From the NCBI RefSeq assembly GCF_026642255.1, contig NZ_CP113264.1, positions 3,720,001 through 3,784,000 on the forward strand: a stretch of 64,000 bases of DNA. Direction: 5' to 3'. The stretch comes from Streptomonospora nanhaiensis. GTDB taxonomy: Bacteria > Actinomycetota > Actinomycetes > Streptosporangiales > Streptosporangiaceae. The translations under genes and the position numbers were made by a program. Positions within the stretch are counted from its first letter, which is position 1; each line of letters starts with the position of its first letter. A model generated the notes under the pieces. The model saw nothing but the letters and a program-made list of their open reading frames with translations, ran no database searches and had not been told where the DNA came from. Shown here one piece after another: positions 9,776-17,929 of the stretch.

Positions 9776-11446
9776 TTACAGTCCTTCCGCCAGGGGGCCC
9801 AGCGCGAGCACGGGGAAGTAGGTCAGGGCGGTCACCACGACGGTGACGCCGATCAGCAGGCCGACGAACTGCGGTCTGTGGGTGGGCAGGGTGCCGCCGG
9901 TCGCGGGCGCCTTGTCCTGGGCCGCGAGTGCGCCGGCCAGGGCGAGGACGAACACGATCGGGACGAACCGTCCCAGCAGCATGGCGATGCCCAGCGCGGT
10001 GTTGAACCAGGGCGTGTCCGCGGTCAGTCCGGCGAAGGCCGAGCCGTTGTTGTTGGACGCCGACGTGAACGCGTACAGCACCTCGGACAGGCCGTGGAGG
10101 CCGGGGTTGAGGATCGACGTCGCCTCCACGCCGGCGCGGACGGCGGGCACGGCGAAGCTGAGCGCCGTCCCCGCGAGGACCAGGGTCGGGGAGACGAGGA
10201 TGTACAGGCTGGCGAGCTTGATCTCGCGCGGACCGATCCTCTTGCCGAGGTACTCCGGGGTGCGGCCGACCAGGAGGCCCCCGACGAAGACGGCCAGGAG
10301 GGCGAGCACCAGCATCCCGTAGAGGCCGGAGCCGACACCGCCGGGCGCGACCTCGCCGAGCATCATGTTGACCATAGGCACCATGCCGCCGAGGGCGGTG
10401 TAGGAGTCGAACATCGAGTTGACCGCGCCGGTCGAGGTCAGGGTGCTCGCCGAGCCGAACAGGGCGGAGGCGATGACGCCGAACCGCTGCTCCTTGCCCT
10501 CCAGCGCCGCTCCGGCGGCCTCGGGCGCCGCTCCGGCGCCGTTCAGCTCCAGGGCGGTGAGGGCGGTGAGGGAGACCACGAAGATCGCCGCCATGGCGGC
10601 GAGGACGGCGTAGCCCTGCCGGTGGTCGCCGACCATCCGGCCGAAGGTGCGCGGCAGCGAGAACGGGATCGCCAGCATGAGGACGATCTCGAACAGGTTG
10701 GTCCACGGCGAGGGGTTCTCGAACGGGTGCGCGGAGTTCGCGTTGAAGTAGCCGCCGCCGTTCGTGCCCAGGAGCTTGACCGCCTCCTGGGAGGCCGCCG
10801 TTCCGCCGGGGATCGTCTGCGTCGCGCCGGCGAGGGTCCGGACCTCGGTGGGGCCGCCGAGGTTCTGGACGACACCGCCCGCGATCAGGACCACGGCCGC
10901 GACCAGGGAGATCGGCAGGAGGATGCGCAGCGTTCCACGGGTGAGGTCGACCCAGAAGTTGCCGATCGTGCCCGAGCGGCGGCGCGCCAGTCCGCGGACC
11001 AGGGCGACGGCGACCGCGAGGCCCGCGGCGGCCGAGACGAAGTTCTGGACGGCCAGCCCGCCGAACTGCACGAGGTGGCCCACGGTCGCTTCCGGCGAGT
11101 ACGACTGCCAGTTGGTGTTCGTCACGAACGACGCCGCGGTGCTGAACGCGAGCCCCTCGGGGACGGGCGGCAGCCCGAGGGAGAGGGGCAGGAACGCCTG
11201 GAGCCGCTGGAGCAGGTACAGGAACAGCAGGCCGACCGCGGAGAAGGCGAGCACCCCGCGCAGGTACGCCTGCCACGACTGCCCGGACGCCGGGTCCACT
11301 CCGATGAGCCGGTAGAAGCCCCGCTCGACCGCGAGGTCGCGGGGGGAGGTGAAGACGCGCGCCATGTACTCGCCGAGGGGCCGGTACAGCAGGGCGAGGA
11401 CCAGCGCGACGGCGGCGGCGGGGAGGACCGCGAGGAGGACGGCCAT
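9776..11446 (-). CDS. kdpA: KdpA, K+-binding and translocating subunit
   Basis: A 556-residue channel-like subunit with about ten membrane helices and the four selectivity-filter loops of the superfamily of K+ transporters: [31 protein letters not shown], and the C-terminal glycine-rich loop of TM 9-10 ([11 protein letters not shown] nearby). It binds potassium on the outside and passes it to the KdpB pathway. Its ATG shares one base with the kdpF stop (TGATG), so expression is coupled to the small subunit. Confidence 0.97.
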   Translation of the reverse strand: MAVLLAVLPAAAVALVLALLYRPLGEYMARVFTSPRDLAVERGFYRLIGVDPASGQSWQAYLRGVLAFSAVGLLFLYLLQRLQAFLPLSLGLPPVPEGLAFSTAASFVTNTNWQSYSPEATVGHLVQFGGLAVQNFVSAAAGLAVAVALVRGLARRRSGTIGNFWVDLTRGTLRILLPISLVAAVVLIAGGVVQNLGGPTEVRTLAGATQTIPGGTAASQEAVKLLGTNGGGYFNANSAHPFENPSPWTNLFEIVLMLAIPFSLPRTFGRMVGDHRQGYAVLAAMAAIFVVSLTALTALELNGAGAAPEAAGAALEGKEQRFGVIASALFGSASTLTSTGAVNSMFDSYTALGGMVPMVNMMLGEVAPGGVGSGLYGMLVLALLAVFVGGLLVGRTPEYLGKRIGPREIKLASLYILVSPTLVLAGTALSFAVPAVRAGVEATSILNPGLHGLSEVLYAFTSASNNNGSAFAGLTADTPWFNTALGIAMLLGRFVPIVFVLALAGALAAQDKAPATGGTLPTHRPQFVGLLIGVTVVVTALTYFPVLALGPLAEGL

Positions 11447-11535
11447 CAGAACCGCTCCGGTTTGACGAGGGCGTACACGAGGTAGGCGACCGCGGCCGCC
11501 GCGAGCGCGGCCGCGAGGAGGTCGAAGGCGATCAC
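11446..11535 (-). CDS. kdpF: KdpF, 29-residue small subunit
   Basis: A 29-residue hydrophobic peptide, one transmembrane helix ([20 protein letters not shown]) followed by VKPERF; the PE(R/K)F ending is the usual KdpF tail. KdpF stabilises the Kdp complex at the KdpA/KdpB interface. The GTG start overlaps the stop of the upstream 27-residue reading frame (GTGA) and its TGA overlaps the kdpA ATG by one base. It is shorter than most annotation length cut-offs and is easily missed. Confidence 0.92.
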   Translation of the reverse strand: MIAFDLLAAALAAAAVAYLVYALVKPERF

Positions 11536-11615
11536 AGCTTCGCGACCCCCCTGCCGATCACGCCGACCAGCGCGAAAGCGGCGAGCGCGGTGAGCACGTA
11601 GACGACGTCGAGCAC
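11532..11615 (-). CDS. 27-residue membrane peptide heading the kdp operon
   Basis: A short frame starting GTG, translating to [20 protein letters not shown] then GRGVAKL and stop. A Shine-Dalgarno-like AGGGAG lies 7 nt upstream of the start. It is predicted to be one hydrophobic helix with a basic tail. Its TGA overlaps the kdpF GTG in the same GTGA arrangement used elsewhere in this operon, which is the main reason to call it a gene. It resembles KdpF in size and topology but lacks the PERF ending. It could be a second small subunit of the pump or a coupling peptide that feeds ribosomes to kdpF. No function is known to me. Confidence 0.7.
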   Translation of the reverse strand: MLDVVYVLTALAAFALVGVIGRGVAKL

Positions 11616-11640
11616 GGGGCGACTCCCTGGGGTGAAGGGT

Positions 11641-11677
11641 GTGCCCCTCTGTCCGGGGCACGGGCCTCGAAGGCCTG
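11641..11677 (-). other. Two hairpins in the kdp leader
   Basis: Between the likely kdp promoter and the first small ORF the leader RNA can form two stems: GGCCT-TCG-AGGCC, then a 7-bp stem GTGCCCC/GGGGCAC with a 7-nt loop. There is no U-run, so they do not look like terminators. They may be a protein-binding or attenuating structure, or may only protect the 5' end. Confidence 0.4.
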
Positions 11678-11715
11678 AAACCCATACAAAACCCCTGGAA
11701 CTGCGCCGATGCCGT

Positions 11716-11768
11716 TCCTAACGGCTTCCATGCGGAACCGGTGGTGAATCCTCACGGCATCCATGCGG
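11716..11768 (-). promoter_or_regulatory. Duplicated 20-bp element, likely KdpE operator
   Basis: Two copies of a 20-bp element (TCCTAACGGCTTCCATGCGG and TCCTCACGGCATCCATGCGG on the + strand, 18 of 20 identical) lie 33 bp apart, about three helical turns, on the same face of the DNA. They sit just upstream of a weak -10-like TATGGG (minus strand, 11686-11681) and about 100-150 bp before the first kdp reading frame. OmpR-class regulators such as KdpE bind tandem direct repeats upstream of -35, so this is the best operator candidate. That assignment is inferred. Confidence 0.55.
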
Positions 11769-11852
11769 CCCGTCGCCGTGCGGGACGCGGGGCCGGCCCC
11801 CGCACGGTGCCCTCCCCTGCGGAGCCGTGGCCCCGGACTCCCCGGAACACGG

Positions 11853-11884
11853 AACGGGGGCGCGGTCTCGACCGCGCCCCCGTT
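11853..11884 (-). terminator. Strong hairpin after the alanine/glycine symporter
   Basis: A 14-bp perfect stem with a CTCG tetraloop, beginning AACGGGGGCGCGGT and closing with its complement, about 31 nt past the symporter stop codon. There is no marked U-tract, as is common for actinobacterial terminators. It insulates the kdp promoter region from read-through. Confidence 0.7.
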
Positions 11885-11915
11885 CACCCCGTCCGGATCC
11901 GCTCCGGCGCCCCCG

Positions 11916-13364
11916 TCACTGCTGACGGGCGTCCACCAGGTCGGGTTTCTTCCAGTCCGGGTCCGAGAAGTACTTCTTGGTCTCCGCGACGATGACCCCG
12001 CTGAGCACCAGCAGGCCGATGAGGTTGGGGACCGCCATCAGGCCGTTGGCCGCGTCGCTGAACGCCCAGGCGATGCTGAGGTCGGTCGTGGCGCCGACGT
12101 ACACGACGAGGACGAACACGATGCGGAACGGGATGACCGCCTTGCGGCCGACCAGGTAGTCCAGGCAGCGCTCACCGTAGTAGGACCAGCCGACCAGCGT
12201 GGTGAAGGCGAAGAACATCAGGCTGATCGCCACGATGGCGCCGCCGACCGGGGCCAGCCCCGGCGAGATGGAGCCCAGGGCCTCGCTCATGGCCCAGTTG
12301 GTCATCAGGGCGCCGTCGCCCGTGTCCGCCTCGGCGTGCCAGGCGCCGGTGACGATGATGACCAGGCCCGTCATCGTCACGACGATGATGGTGTCGATGA
12401 AGGTCTGGGTCATGGAGACCATCGCCTGGCGGACCGGGTGCGCGGTCTTGGCCGCGGCGGCGGCGATGCCGCCGGTGCCCAGGCCCGACTCGTTCGAGAA
12501 CATGCCGCGCGCCATGCCCTGCTGCATCGCGAGGATGAACGCCGAGCCCAGGAACCCTCCGACCGCGGAGGTGCCGGTGAAGGCGTCGGTGAAGATCAGG
12601 GCGATGGCCGCCGGGATCTCGGTGACGTAGACGGCCAGGACCACGAGGGCGGCCAGGACGTAGGCGATGATCATGAACGGCACGACGCCGGCGGCGAAGC
12701 GGCCGATGCTCTTGATGCCGCCGAGGATGACCGCGGCGACCAGCACGACCATGACGATCCCGGAGAGCCAGGTCGGCACGCCGAAGGTCGAGTCGAGCTG
12801 GCCCGCGACGGCGTTGGCCTGCGTCATGTTGCCGATGCCGAAGGAGGCCACGGCGCCGAAGAGCGCGAACAGGGTGCCGAGCACCAGGCCGAGTCTCGCC
12901 CCTCCGCTGCCGGGGCCGAACTTCTCGGCGAACCCGTGGCGCAGGTAGAACATCGGGCCGCCGCTCATCTCGCCCTTGGAGTCGGGGCGGCGGTACTTCA
13001 CGCCGAGCAGGGCCTCGCTGTACTTGGTGGCCATGCCCAGGACGCCGGTGACCCACATCCAGAAGAGGGCTCCGGGGCCTCCGACGCCGATCGCCAGGGC
13101 CACGCCCGCGATGTTGCCGACGCCGACGGTGGCCGCGAGGGCGGTGCTGAGCGCCTGGTAGTGGGAGATGTCGCCCTTGGCCTGGCCGCCCTCGGTGCGG
13201 CGGATCAGCGCCAGCCACAGCGCGTGCCCGAGCACGCGGAACTGGAGCCCGCCCAGCCTGATGGTGAGGTAGACGCCCACGATCAGGAGCAGGGGTATCA
13301 GGAAGAACGGTCCCCACACGAAGGAAACGACGGCGTCCAGGATCGCCTGGATCGTATCGGTCAT
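11916..13364 (-). CDS. Alanine/glycine:cation symporter (AGCS family)
   Basis: A 482-residue transporter with about ten membrane helices. It carries family landmarks: the N-terminal GGLQFRVLGHALW region, ALAATVGVGNIAGVALAI, and the AGCS signature around GGPGALFWMWVTGVLGMATK. The family takes up alanine or glycine with Na+ or H+. It ends in a polar cytoplasmic tail (YFSDPDWKKPDLVDARQQ). It is monocistronic: a strong hairpin follows and about 390 nt precede it. A GTNAC-type repeat upstream hints at nitrogen control by GlnR, which would suit an amino-acid importer. Confidence 0.93.
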   Translation of the reverse strand: MTDTIQAILDAVVSFVWGPFFLIPLLLIVGVYLTIRLGGLQFRVLGHALWLALIRRTEGGQAKGDISHYQALSTALAATVGVGNIAGVALAIGVGGPGALFWMWVTGVLGMATKYSEALLGVKYRRPDSKGEMSGGPMFYLRHGFAEKFGPGSGGARLGLVLGTLFALFGAVASFGIGNMTQANAVAGQLDSTFGVPTWLSGIVMVVLVAAVILGGIKSIGRFAAGVVPFMIIAYVLAALVVLAVYVTEIPAAIALIFTDAFTGTSAVGGFLGSAFILAMQQGMARGMFSNESGLGTGGIAAAAAKTAHPVRQAMVSMTQTFIDTIIVVTMTGLVIIVTGAWHAEADTGDGALMTNWAMSEALGSISPGLAPVGGAIVAISLMFFAFTTLVGWSYYGERCLDYLVGRKAVIPFRIVFVLVVYVGATTDLSIAWAFSDAANGLMAVPNLIGLLVLSGVIVAETKKYFSDPDWKKPDLVDARQQ

Positions 13365-13753
13365 CAGAGTGTGTCTCCCTGTCGTCGATGGGTGGGCGCC
13401 CCCGGCGGGCCGGAGGCGGGTCCGAAGGCGTGCACGGAAGCGTTACAGGTGACGGTTACATCCGTGTCACGTGTTCCTGCCGCTACGGTCTCTGCTCACG
13501 CGCAGCGCCACCCGCACCGCGGTCCCCGGCCGTCCGGAGGGCCGGGCGGCGCCGCCGCGGCGACCAGTATCCCGCTCCGGGGGCGCGGGCACGCGCCCAC
13601 GCGCGGCGGGTCCCGGGACGGTCCGCCGGGGCGGGCCGTGGAGCCCCGGGGCGGGGCACGCCGTGTCCCGTGCCCGTCGGAGCGGCGGGAGGGGGCCCTG
13701 CTGGCCGGTCCGCTGCCCGTGGCGGGAGCGGACCGGCCCGCGGCGGGCGACGG
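13365..13753. promoter_or_regulatory. Upstream region of the symporter with GTNAC repeats
   Basis: This 389-nt gap holds no convincing gene. At 13455-13470 the + strand reads GTTAC-N6-GTCAC, the 11-bp spaced pair recognised by GlnR in actinomycetes (GTNAC-n6-GNNAC); further GTTAC and GTGAC copies lie at 13442 and 13449. The pair is about 90 bp before the symporter start, a sensible operator position. The rest is GC-rich sequence next to the acetyltransferase 3' end. Confidence 0.4.
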
Positions 13754-15031
13754 TCAGAAGATGCGGCCGCAGAACGGGGCGTCCGCCCGGTGCAGGGCCG
13801 CGTCCAGGCCGGCCACGGCGCCGGGGGTGTGCTCGGTGAGCAGGCCCGCGCGCAGGTACCCCTCCAGGGAGGTCTGCCCCAGGTAGGCGGCGCCCAGGTG
13901 CGACACGTCCAGGGAGACGTCCGGGGCGTCCTGCACGGCCTCCACCCGGGCTCCCCCGCGGTCGGCGCCGATCCTCCACCGGCCGGCGTTCCACGGCGCG
14001 TGGCGGTCGGCGACCTCCACCACCGCCTCCACCGGTGCCGCGTAGGAGCGCTCGGCGAGCGCCCCCGGCACGTCCACCAGCCGCATCCACAGGGACGTGT
14101 AGAGCGTGGGGACCACGCGGTCCCTGTCCACGACCAGGTGGCGCAGGGGGTTGTCCTCCGCCAGGAAGCCGAACCTGACCCTGCTCGTCAGGTCGCGGTT
14201 GAACAGGTGCTCGAACAGGGCCGTCCAGGCGGCGGGGGCGGTCGCCAGGACCTCCTCGACGTGCACCTCGCCACGGGCCCCGTCACCCGACCACTTGTTC
14301 AGGGTGCGGTAGAGGGCGTATCCCAGGGGGCCGTCCGGTCCGCTCACGACAGCGGCCAGCCTCGGGCTCTTCCCGTCGCGGGAGTCGGGCTTGTCCCGCA
14401 AGAACCTGTCCCACCAGTGGCTCCCGCGCTGGAACTGGCCGACCTGGGCCGCCGCCACCTCGCGGTGCACGAGCGCGAGGTCGTCGCGGACCCGGACGGG
14501 GTCGGCGAGCCGGACCCGCAGGGCGGGGTCCCGGGGCGCCTCCGGGCGCAGCACGCCGTACTGGCGCTGGACGGCCGTCTCCATCTCGGTCGCGGCCGGG
14601 CCGTAGCCGAAGCGGCCGTAGATGGCCCCCTCCGAGGCCCACAGGGCCGCGTACCTGCCGCCGGAGGCGCGGATGTCGGCCAGCTGCCGGCGCATCAGCG
14701 CGCTGAGCACGCCCCTGCGCCGGTACGTGGGCCACACGCCCACGGCGGTGACCCCCGCGACCGCGCGGGGCCCGCCGGGCAGGGCCATCTCGAAGGGGAA
14801 GTGGTTGGTGGCGCCCACGACCTCCTCCGCGTCCCCCTCCCCGTCGACCGCGACGAGGACGCGGTCGTACCCGACGGCGTCGTGCAGGGGGAAGGCGCGC
14901 TCCGCCATCGTGTCCGGGTCGTCGCCCGCGAGGAGGGCCTCGCCCACGACCCTGAGCACCTCGGGGAACTCGTCCCGGTCGGAGCCGCGCACGGTCCACG
15001 CGGGTCTCTCGGTCTCGGGGTTCTTCGTCAT
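13754..15031 (-). CDS. Eis-like GNAT acetyltransferase, copy 2
   Basis: A 425-residue protein of the Eis (enhanced intracellular survival) family, which acetylates amines of lysines or aminoglycosides. It has the three-part layout: an N-terminal GNAT domain with acetyl-CoA loop VGVWPTYRRRGVLSALM and the general-acid Tyr in YGRFGYG, a second GNAT-like domain, and an SCP2-like C-terminal domain ending PFCGRIF. In Mycobacterium tuberculosis Eis the C-terminal Phe carboxylate is the catalytic base, and it is kept here. The start is the ATG directly before TKNPETERP. The paralogue lies 35 nt upstream, so the two are probably co-transcribed. Confidence 0.9.
   Translation of the reverse strand: MTKNPETERPAWTVRGSDRDEFPEVLRVVGEALLAGDDPDTMAERAFPLHDAVGYDRVLVAVDGEGDAEEVVGATNHFPFEMALPGGPRAVAGVTAVGVWPTYRRRGVLSALMRRQLADIRASGGRYAALWASEGAIYGRFGYGPAATEMETAVQRQYGVLRPEAPRDPALRVRLADPVRVRDDLALVHREVAAAQVGQFQRGSHWWDRFLRDKPDSRDGKSPRLAAVVSGPDGPLGYALYRTLNKWSGDGARGEVHVEEVLATAPAAWTALFEHLFNRDLTSRVRFGFLAEDNPLRHLVVDRDRVVPTLYTSLWMRLVDVPGALAERSYAAPVEAVVEVADRHAPWNAGRWRIGADRGGARVEAVQDAPDVSLDVSHLGAAYLGQTSLEGYLRAGLLTEHTPGAVAGLDAALHRADAPFCGRIF
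14691..14781 (-). repeat. 91-bp block identical to 16004-16094
   Basis: This stretch inside the GNAT acetyl-CoA-binding region is base-for-base identical to the same region of the neighbouring paralogue, third codon positions included, while flanking sequence differs every few bases. It begins CGCATCAGCGCGCTGAGCAC. Confidence 0.9.
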
Positions 15032-15066
15032 GCCGTTGCTACCGTTCTTCGTGTCTTCGCGGTCGG

Positions 15067-16338
15067 TCAGAAGTCCGTGGTGCACAGGGGTGCGCGGGGC
15101 ACGTGCAGCGCGGTGTCCAGGCGGGCGGCCGCCCCCGGCGCGTGCTCGACGGCCAGGCCCGCGTCCACCAAGGCGGTCAGGGAACCGCCCCCCAGGTACA
15201 CGGCGCCCAGGTGGGACACGTCCAGGGTCAGGTCGGGGGCCGCGTCGGCCGCGTCGGCGCGGGCTTCCCCGCCGCCGGCCCTGAGCCGCCAGCGCCCGGC
15301 GTTCCAGGGGGCGAACCGGTCGGTGACCTCCAGGACGGTGTCCAGGGGCGTGGCGTAGGAGCGTTCGGCCAGGGCGCCGGGGAGGTCCACCAGGCGTACC
15401 CACAGGGAGTCGAACTCCCGGCGCGCCAGTCGGCGCGGGTCGGCCAGCAGCACGGTGAGGATGTCGTCCTCGGCGAGGTTGTCCAGGTGCGCCGAGGAGA
15501 CCAGGTCCCTGGAGAACAGGTGGTCGTACAGGGCGACCCCGGCCCGGGCCGTGGCCGCGACGGCCTCCCGGACCCGGACCTCCCCCGTGGGGAGGCGGTC
15601 CTCCCACTTGTGCAGGACGCGGTAGAGGGCGTAGCCCTCGGCCCCGTCGGGGCCGCGCACGACGGCGGCGCGCAGCGGCCCGGCGCCCCGGCGGTCCCGC
15701 TCCTCGTCGTGCAGGAGCCATCCCCACCAGCCGGGCTTCCGGAGGATGTGGCCGTTGCGGGCGGAGGCCGTCCGGCGGTGCAGCTCCTCGATCTCGCCGC
15801 GGACGTGCCCGGGTTCGGTGAGGTCGACGGTGAGGGCCGGGTCGCGCGGGGCCCCGGGCCGCAGCGCGGCGTGGGCGAGCTGGACGGAGGCCTCGAACTG
15901 CCGGACGGCCGGGCCGTAGCCGAAGCGGCCGTAGATCGTGCCCTCCGAGGACCAGAGGACCGCGAGCTTCTCGCCGCGCTCGCGGACGTCGGCCAGCTGG
16001 CGCCGCATCAGCGCGCTGAGCACGCCCCTGCGCCGGTACGTGGGCCACACGCCCACGGCGGTGACCCCCGCGACCGCGCGGGGCCCGCCGGGCACGGTGA
16101 GGGTGAGCGAGTACGCCATGGTGGTGCCGACGATCCGCTCACCGTCCAGGGCGACCAGGGCGCGGTCGTACTCCGCGCTGGGGAAGTCCCGCTCCTCGCG
16201 GAGGAGCCTCTCCACCGGCAGGCCGATGGCCTCCGAGAAGACCGCCGCGAACTCGGGGTACTCCTGCTCCGTGCTTGTGCGCACGGCCCATCCCAGGTCG
16301 TCGTTGCGAGGGGGAACGGGGTGGTGAGCGCCTGCCAT
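15067..16338 (-). CDS. Eis-like GNAT acetyltransferase, copy 1
   Basis: A 423-residue Eis-family acetyltransferase, the upstream member of a tandem pair. The N-terminal GNAT domain again has VGVWPTYRRRGVLSALM and YGRFGYG; the protein ends PLCTTDF, keeping the C-terminal Phe whose carboxylate acts as base in Eis. Outside the shared acetyl-CoA block the two copies differ clearly, including the substrate side, so they probably act on different amines. The ATG start gives the family's usual length (about 400-425). The substrate (peptide lysine, polyamine or aminoglycoside) cannot be told from sequence. Confidence 0.9.
   Translation of the reverse strand: MAGAHHPVPPRNDDLGWAVRTSTEQEYPEFAAVFSEAIGLPVERLLREERDFPSAEYDRALVALDGERIVGTTMAYSLTLTVPGGPRAVAGVTAVGVWPTYRRRGVLSALMRRQLADVRERGEKLAVLWSSEGTIYGRFGYGPAVRQFEASVQLAHAALRPGAPRDPALTVDLTEPGHVRGEIEELHRRTASARNGHILRKPGWWGWLLHDEERDRRGAGPLRAAVVRGPDGAEGYALYRVLHKWEDRLPTGEVRVREAVAATARAGVALYDHLFSRDLVSSAHLDNLAEDDILTVLLADPRRLARREFDSLWVRLVDLPGALAERSYATPLDTVLEVTDRFAPWNAGRWRLRAGGGEARADAADAAPDLTLDVSHLGAVYLGGGSLTALVDAGLAVEHAPGAAARLDTALHVPRAPLCTTDF
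16004..16094 (-). repeat. 91-bp block identical to 14691-14781
   Basis: Second copy of the identical block, in the upstream acetyltransferase. Perfect identity confined to one domain of otherwise diverged paralogues is the usual mark of gene conversion. Confidence 0.9.
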
Positions 16339-16610
16339 GGGCCGACCCTCTCAGCCGCGCCCGGCGCGGCGCCAGTGGTTTTCCGCGTGTCGGCGCGATC
16401 GTCCCCCGGCGACCGGCCCCGGTCGCCGGGGGCGGGTGCACCCCGCCGGGCCGACCCGACCGCTCCCCCGCGGCCCGCGCCCCTCCGGGGCCGCGGGGAG
16501 GAGGCGGCCGTCGCGGCGCCGGAGGTCGCGCGCGACCTCCGTCCCGCGGCCGTCGTCCACAGGCGCGGGACCGAGGAGTAACCCGCCGCCCCAGGGGGCA
16601 CTCCTACCGT

Positions 16611-17717
16611 GTGAAACGTACGACCCCTCCCCTCAGGCCCCCGTCCGACCACCCGCCCCGCGACGGTCGGCGCAGACTCGTGGTGGGGGTGGACGCGGGC
16701 GGCACCGCCACCCGCGCACTGGTCGCCACCCTGTCCGGCGAGCGCCTGGGCCGGGCCCGGTCCGGGGGGGCCAACCCCAACGCGCACGGCGCCGACGCGG
16801 CCGCCGACCGGCTCGCCGAGGCGGTCGCGGGGGCCCTGGACCAGGCCGGGCGGGGGGCGCGCGACGCGGTGGCCGCGGTGGTGGTGGGCCTGGCCGGAGT
16901 CTCCGCGCTCCGCGACCCGGGCGTGCGCGCGCGGATGGAGCGCGCCCTGCACGAGGCCGGGCCGGCCGTCGGCCGGGGTGTCTTCACCGGGGACGACGAG
17001 GTGGCCTTCGCCGCCGGGACCCCGTCCGCGCACGGCACGGTGCTGATCGCCGGGACCGGGGCGATCGCCACCCGGATCGACGACCGCCGGCGGACCCGGT
17101 CCGCGGACGGCATGGGGTGGCTGATCGGCGACGACGGCTCGGCGTTCTGGATCGGGCACCACGCGGCCAAGGAGACGGCGCGTCAGCTGTCCCGGGGCGG
17201 CGGCCTCAGCCCGCTGGCCCGGGCGGTGGCCAAACGCGTCATCCCCGGCCAGAGGCCGGTGGACGGGGAGTCCCACATACCCCAGGAGCACGCCAGGAAC
17301 TTCGCCCGGACCCTGACCGCGGCGCCCCCGATCGCACTCGCCGCACTCGCGCCGCTGGTCAGCGAGGCGTACGCGCTGGGCGACCCTGCGGCCGAGGTGA
17401 TCGTGGACGCCGCCGCCGGACACCTGGCGCACTCGGTGCACCAGGTGCGCAACCCCGGCGAGTGCCTGCCCGTGGTGCTGGCGGGCGGCGTGCTCGCGCA
17501 TTCGGAACCGGTGCGGTCGGCGCTCACCCGCAAGCTGACGATGGGCACCGCCGGGTCGGAGGTCGTCGCGGCCGGGTGCACGGAGGGCGGAGCGGCCTGG
17601 TTGGCCGCCCTGCGGGCCGGTGCGGCGGACGGGGACCGCGAGCTGCACGGGGCGTTCACCCGGCCCGCCCCGGACGGGGGCGCCGACCGCGGCAGGGACC
17701 GCACCGACGCGGCGTAG
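16611..17717 (+). CDS. N-acetylglucosamine kinase-like BadF/BadG-family ATPase
   Basis: A 368-residue member of the ASKHA (actin/hexokinase-like) fold. Phosphate-1 motif VVGVDAGGTATRALVA near residue 24; phosphate-2 motif VLIAGTGAIATRI; then MGWLIGDDGSAFWIG and the adenosine motif VVLAGGVLAHSEPV. This layout is that of eukaryotic-type N-acetylglucosamine kinases and the BadF/BadG/BcrA/BcrD family; a sugar kinase role in amino-sugar recycling is most likely. The GTG start was chosen as the closest start upstream of the ATP motif; a GTG about 24 codons later is an alternative. It is monocistronic, with 212 nt before the siderophore-interacting gene. Confidence 0.8.
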   Translation: MKRTTPPLRPPSDHPPRDGRRRLVVGVDAGGTATRALVATLSGERLGRARSGGANPNAHGADAAADRLAEAVAGALDQAGRGARDAVAAVVVGLAGVSALRDPGVRARMERALHEAGPAVGRGVFTGDDEVAFAAGTPSAHGTVLIAGTGAIATRIDDRRRTRSADGMGWLIGDDGSAFWIGHHAAKETARQLSRGGGLSPLARAVAKRVIPGQRPVDGESHIPQEHARNFARTLTAAPPIALAALAPLVSEAYALGDPAAEVIVDAAAGHLAHSVHQVRNPGECLPVVLAGGVLAHSEPVRSALTRKLTMGTAGSEVVAAGCTEGGAAWLAALRAGAADGDRELHGAFTRPAPDGGADRGRDRTDAA

Positions 17718-17851
17718 GGGCCGGCCCTCGGGCCCGCGCGGGCGGTGCCGGGGGACGCGTGACGGGGCGTTCACGCGTCCCCGGGCCCCCGCGCGGGAAC
17801 GTCCGTGAGACTCCGGCCCGGCCCCGGACCGGCCCTGTGGTTCGCGGCGGT

Positions 17852-17904
17852 TTGCCCTGTTGGCGCAGGGTGCCCTACCGTGTGAGGTGGTTAGGCTTAC
17901 CTAA
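17852..17904 (+). promoter_or_regulatory. Promoter with iron box (DtxR/IdeR/DmdR type)
   Basis: A -35 like TTGCCC (17852-17857) and a -10 like TACCGT (17876-17881), 18 bp apart, place the transcript start near 17888. Exactly there lies GGTGGTTAGGCTTACCTAA (17886-17904), which matches 15 of 19 bases of the iron-box consensus and has a GGTTAGG/CCTAACC palindromic core. Bound Fe-repressor would block initiation, so the next gene should be expressed in iron starvation. Confidence 0.8.
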
Positions 17905-17929
17905 CCCACGACGCGAGAACGGGGACACC

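Noticed and set aside
7059..11276. Very long open frame (about 1,400 codons) within the kdp genes
   Set aside because: It is out of frame with kdpC, kdpB and kdpA and has the Arg/Gly/Pro composition of GC-rich shadow frames; the kdp proteins are unmistakable.
11616..11852. c-di-AMP (ydaO) riboswitch in the kdp leader
   Set aside because: I looked for the conserved core because kdp operons can carry it; only simple hairpins and the direct repeats are present.
16605..16610. TACCGT as a leaderless -10 of the sugar kinase
   Set aside because: It touches the GTG directly with no spacing, so it cannot place the transcript start at that codon.
16337..17929. Extension of the siderophore-interacting frame upstream
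   Set aside because: The extension overlaps the kinase gene out of frame and is Arg/Gly-rich; the iron box and promoter place the true start after it.
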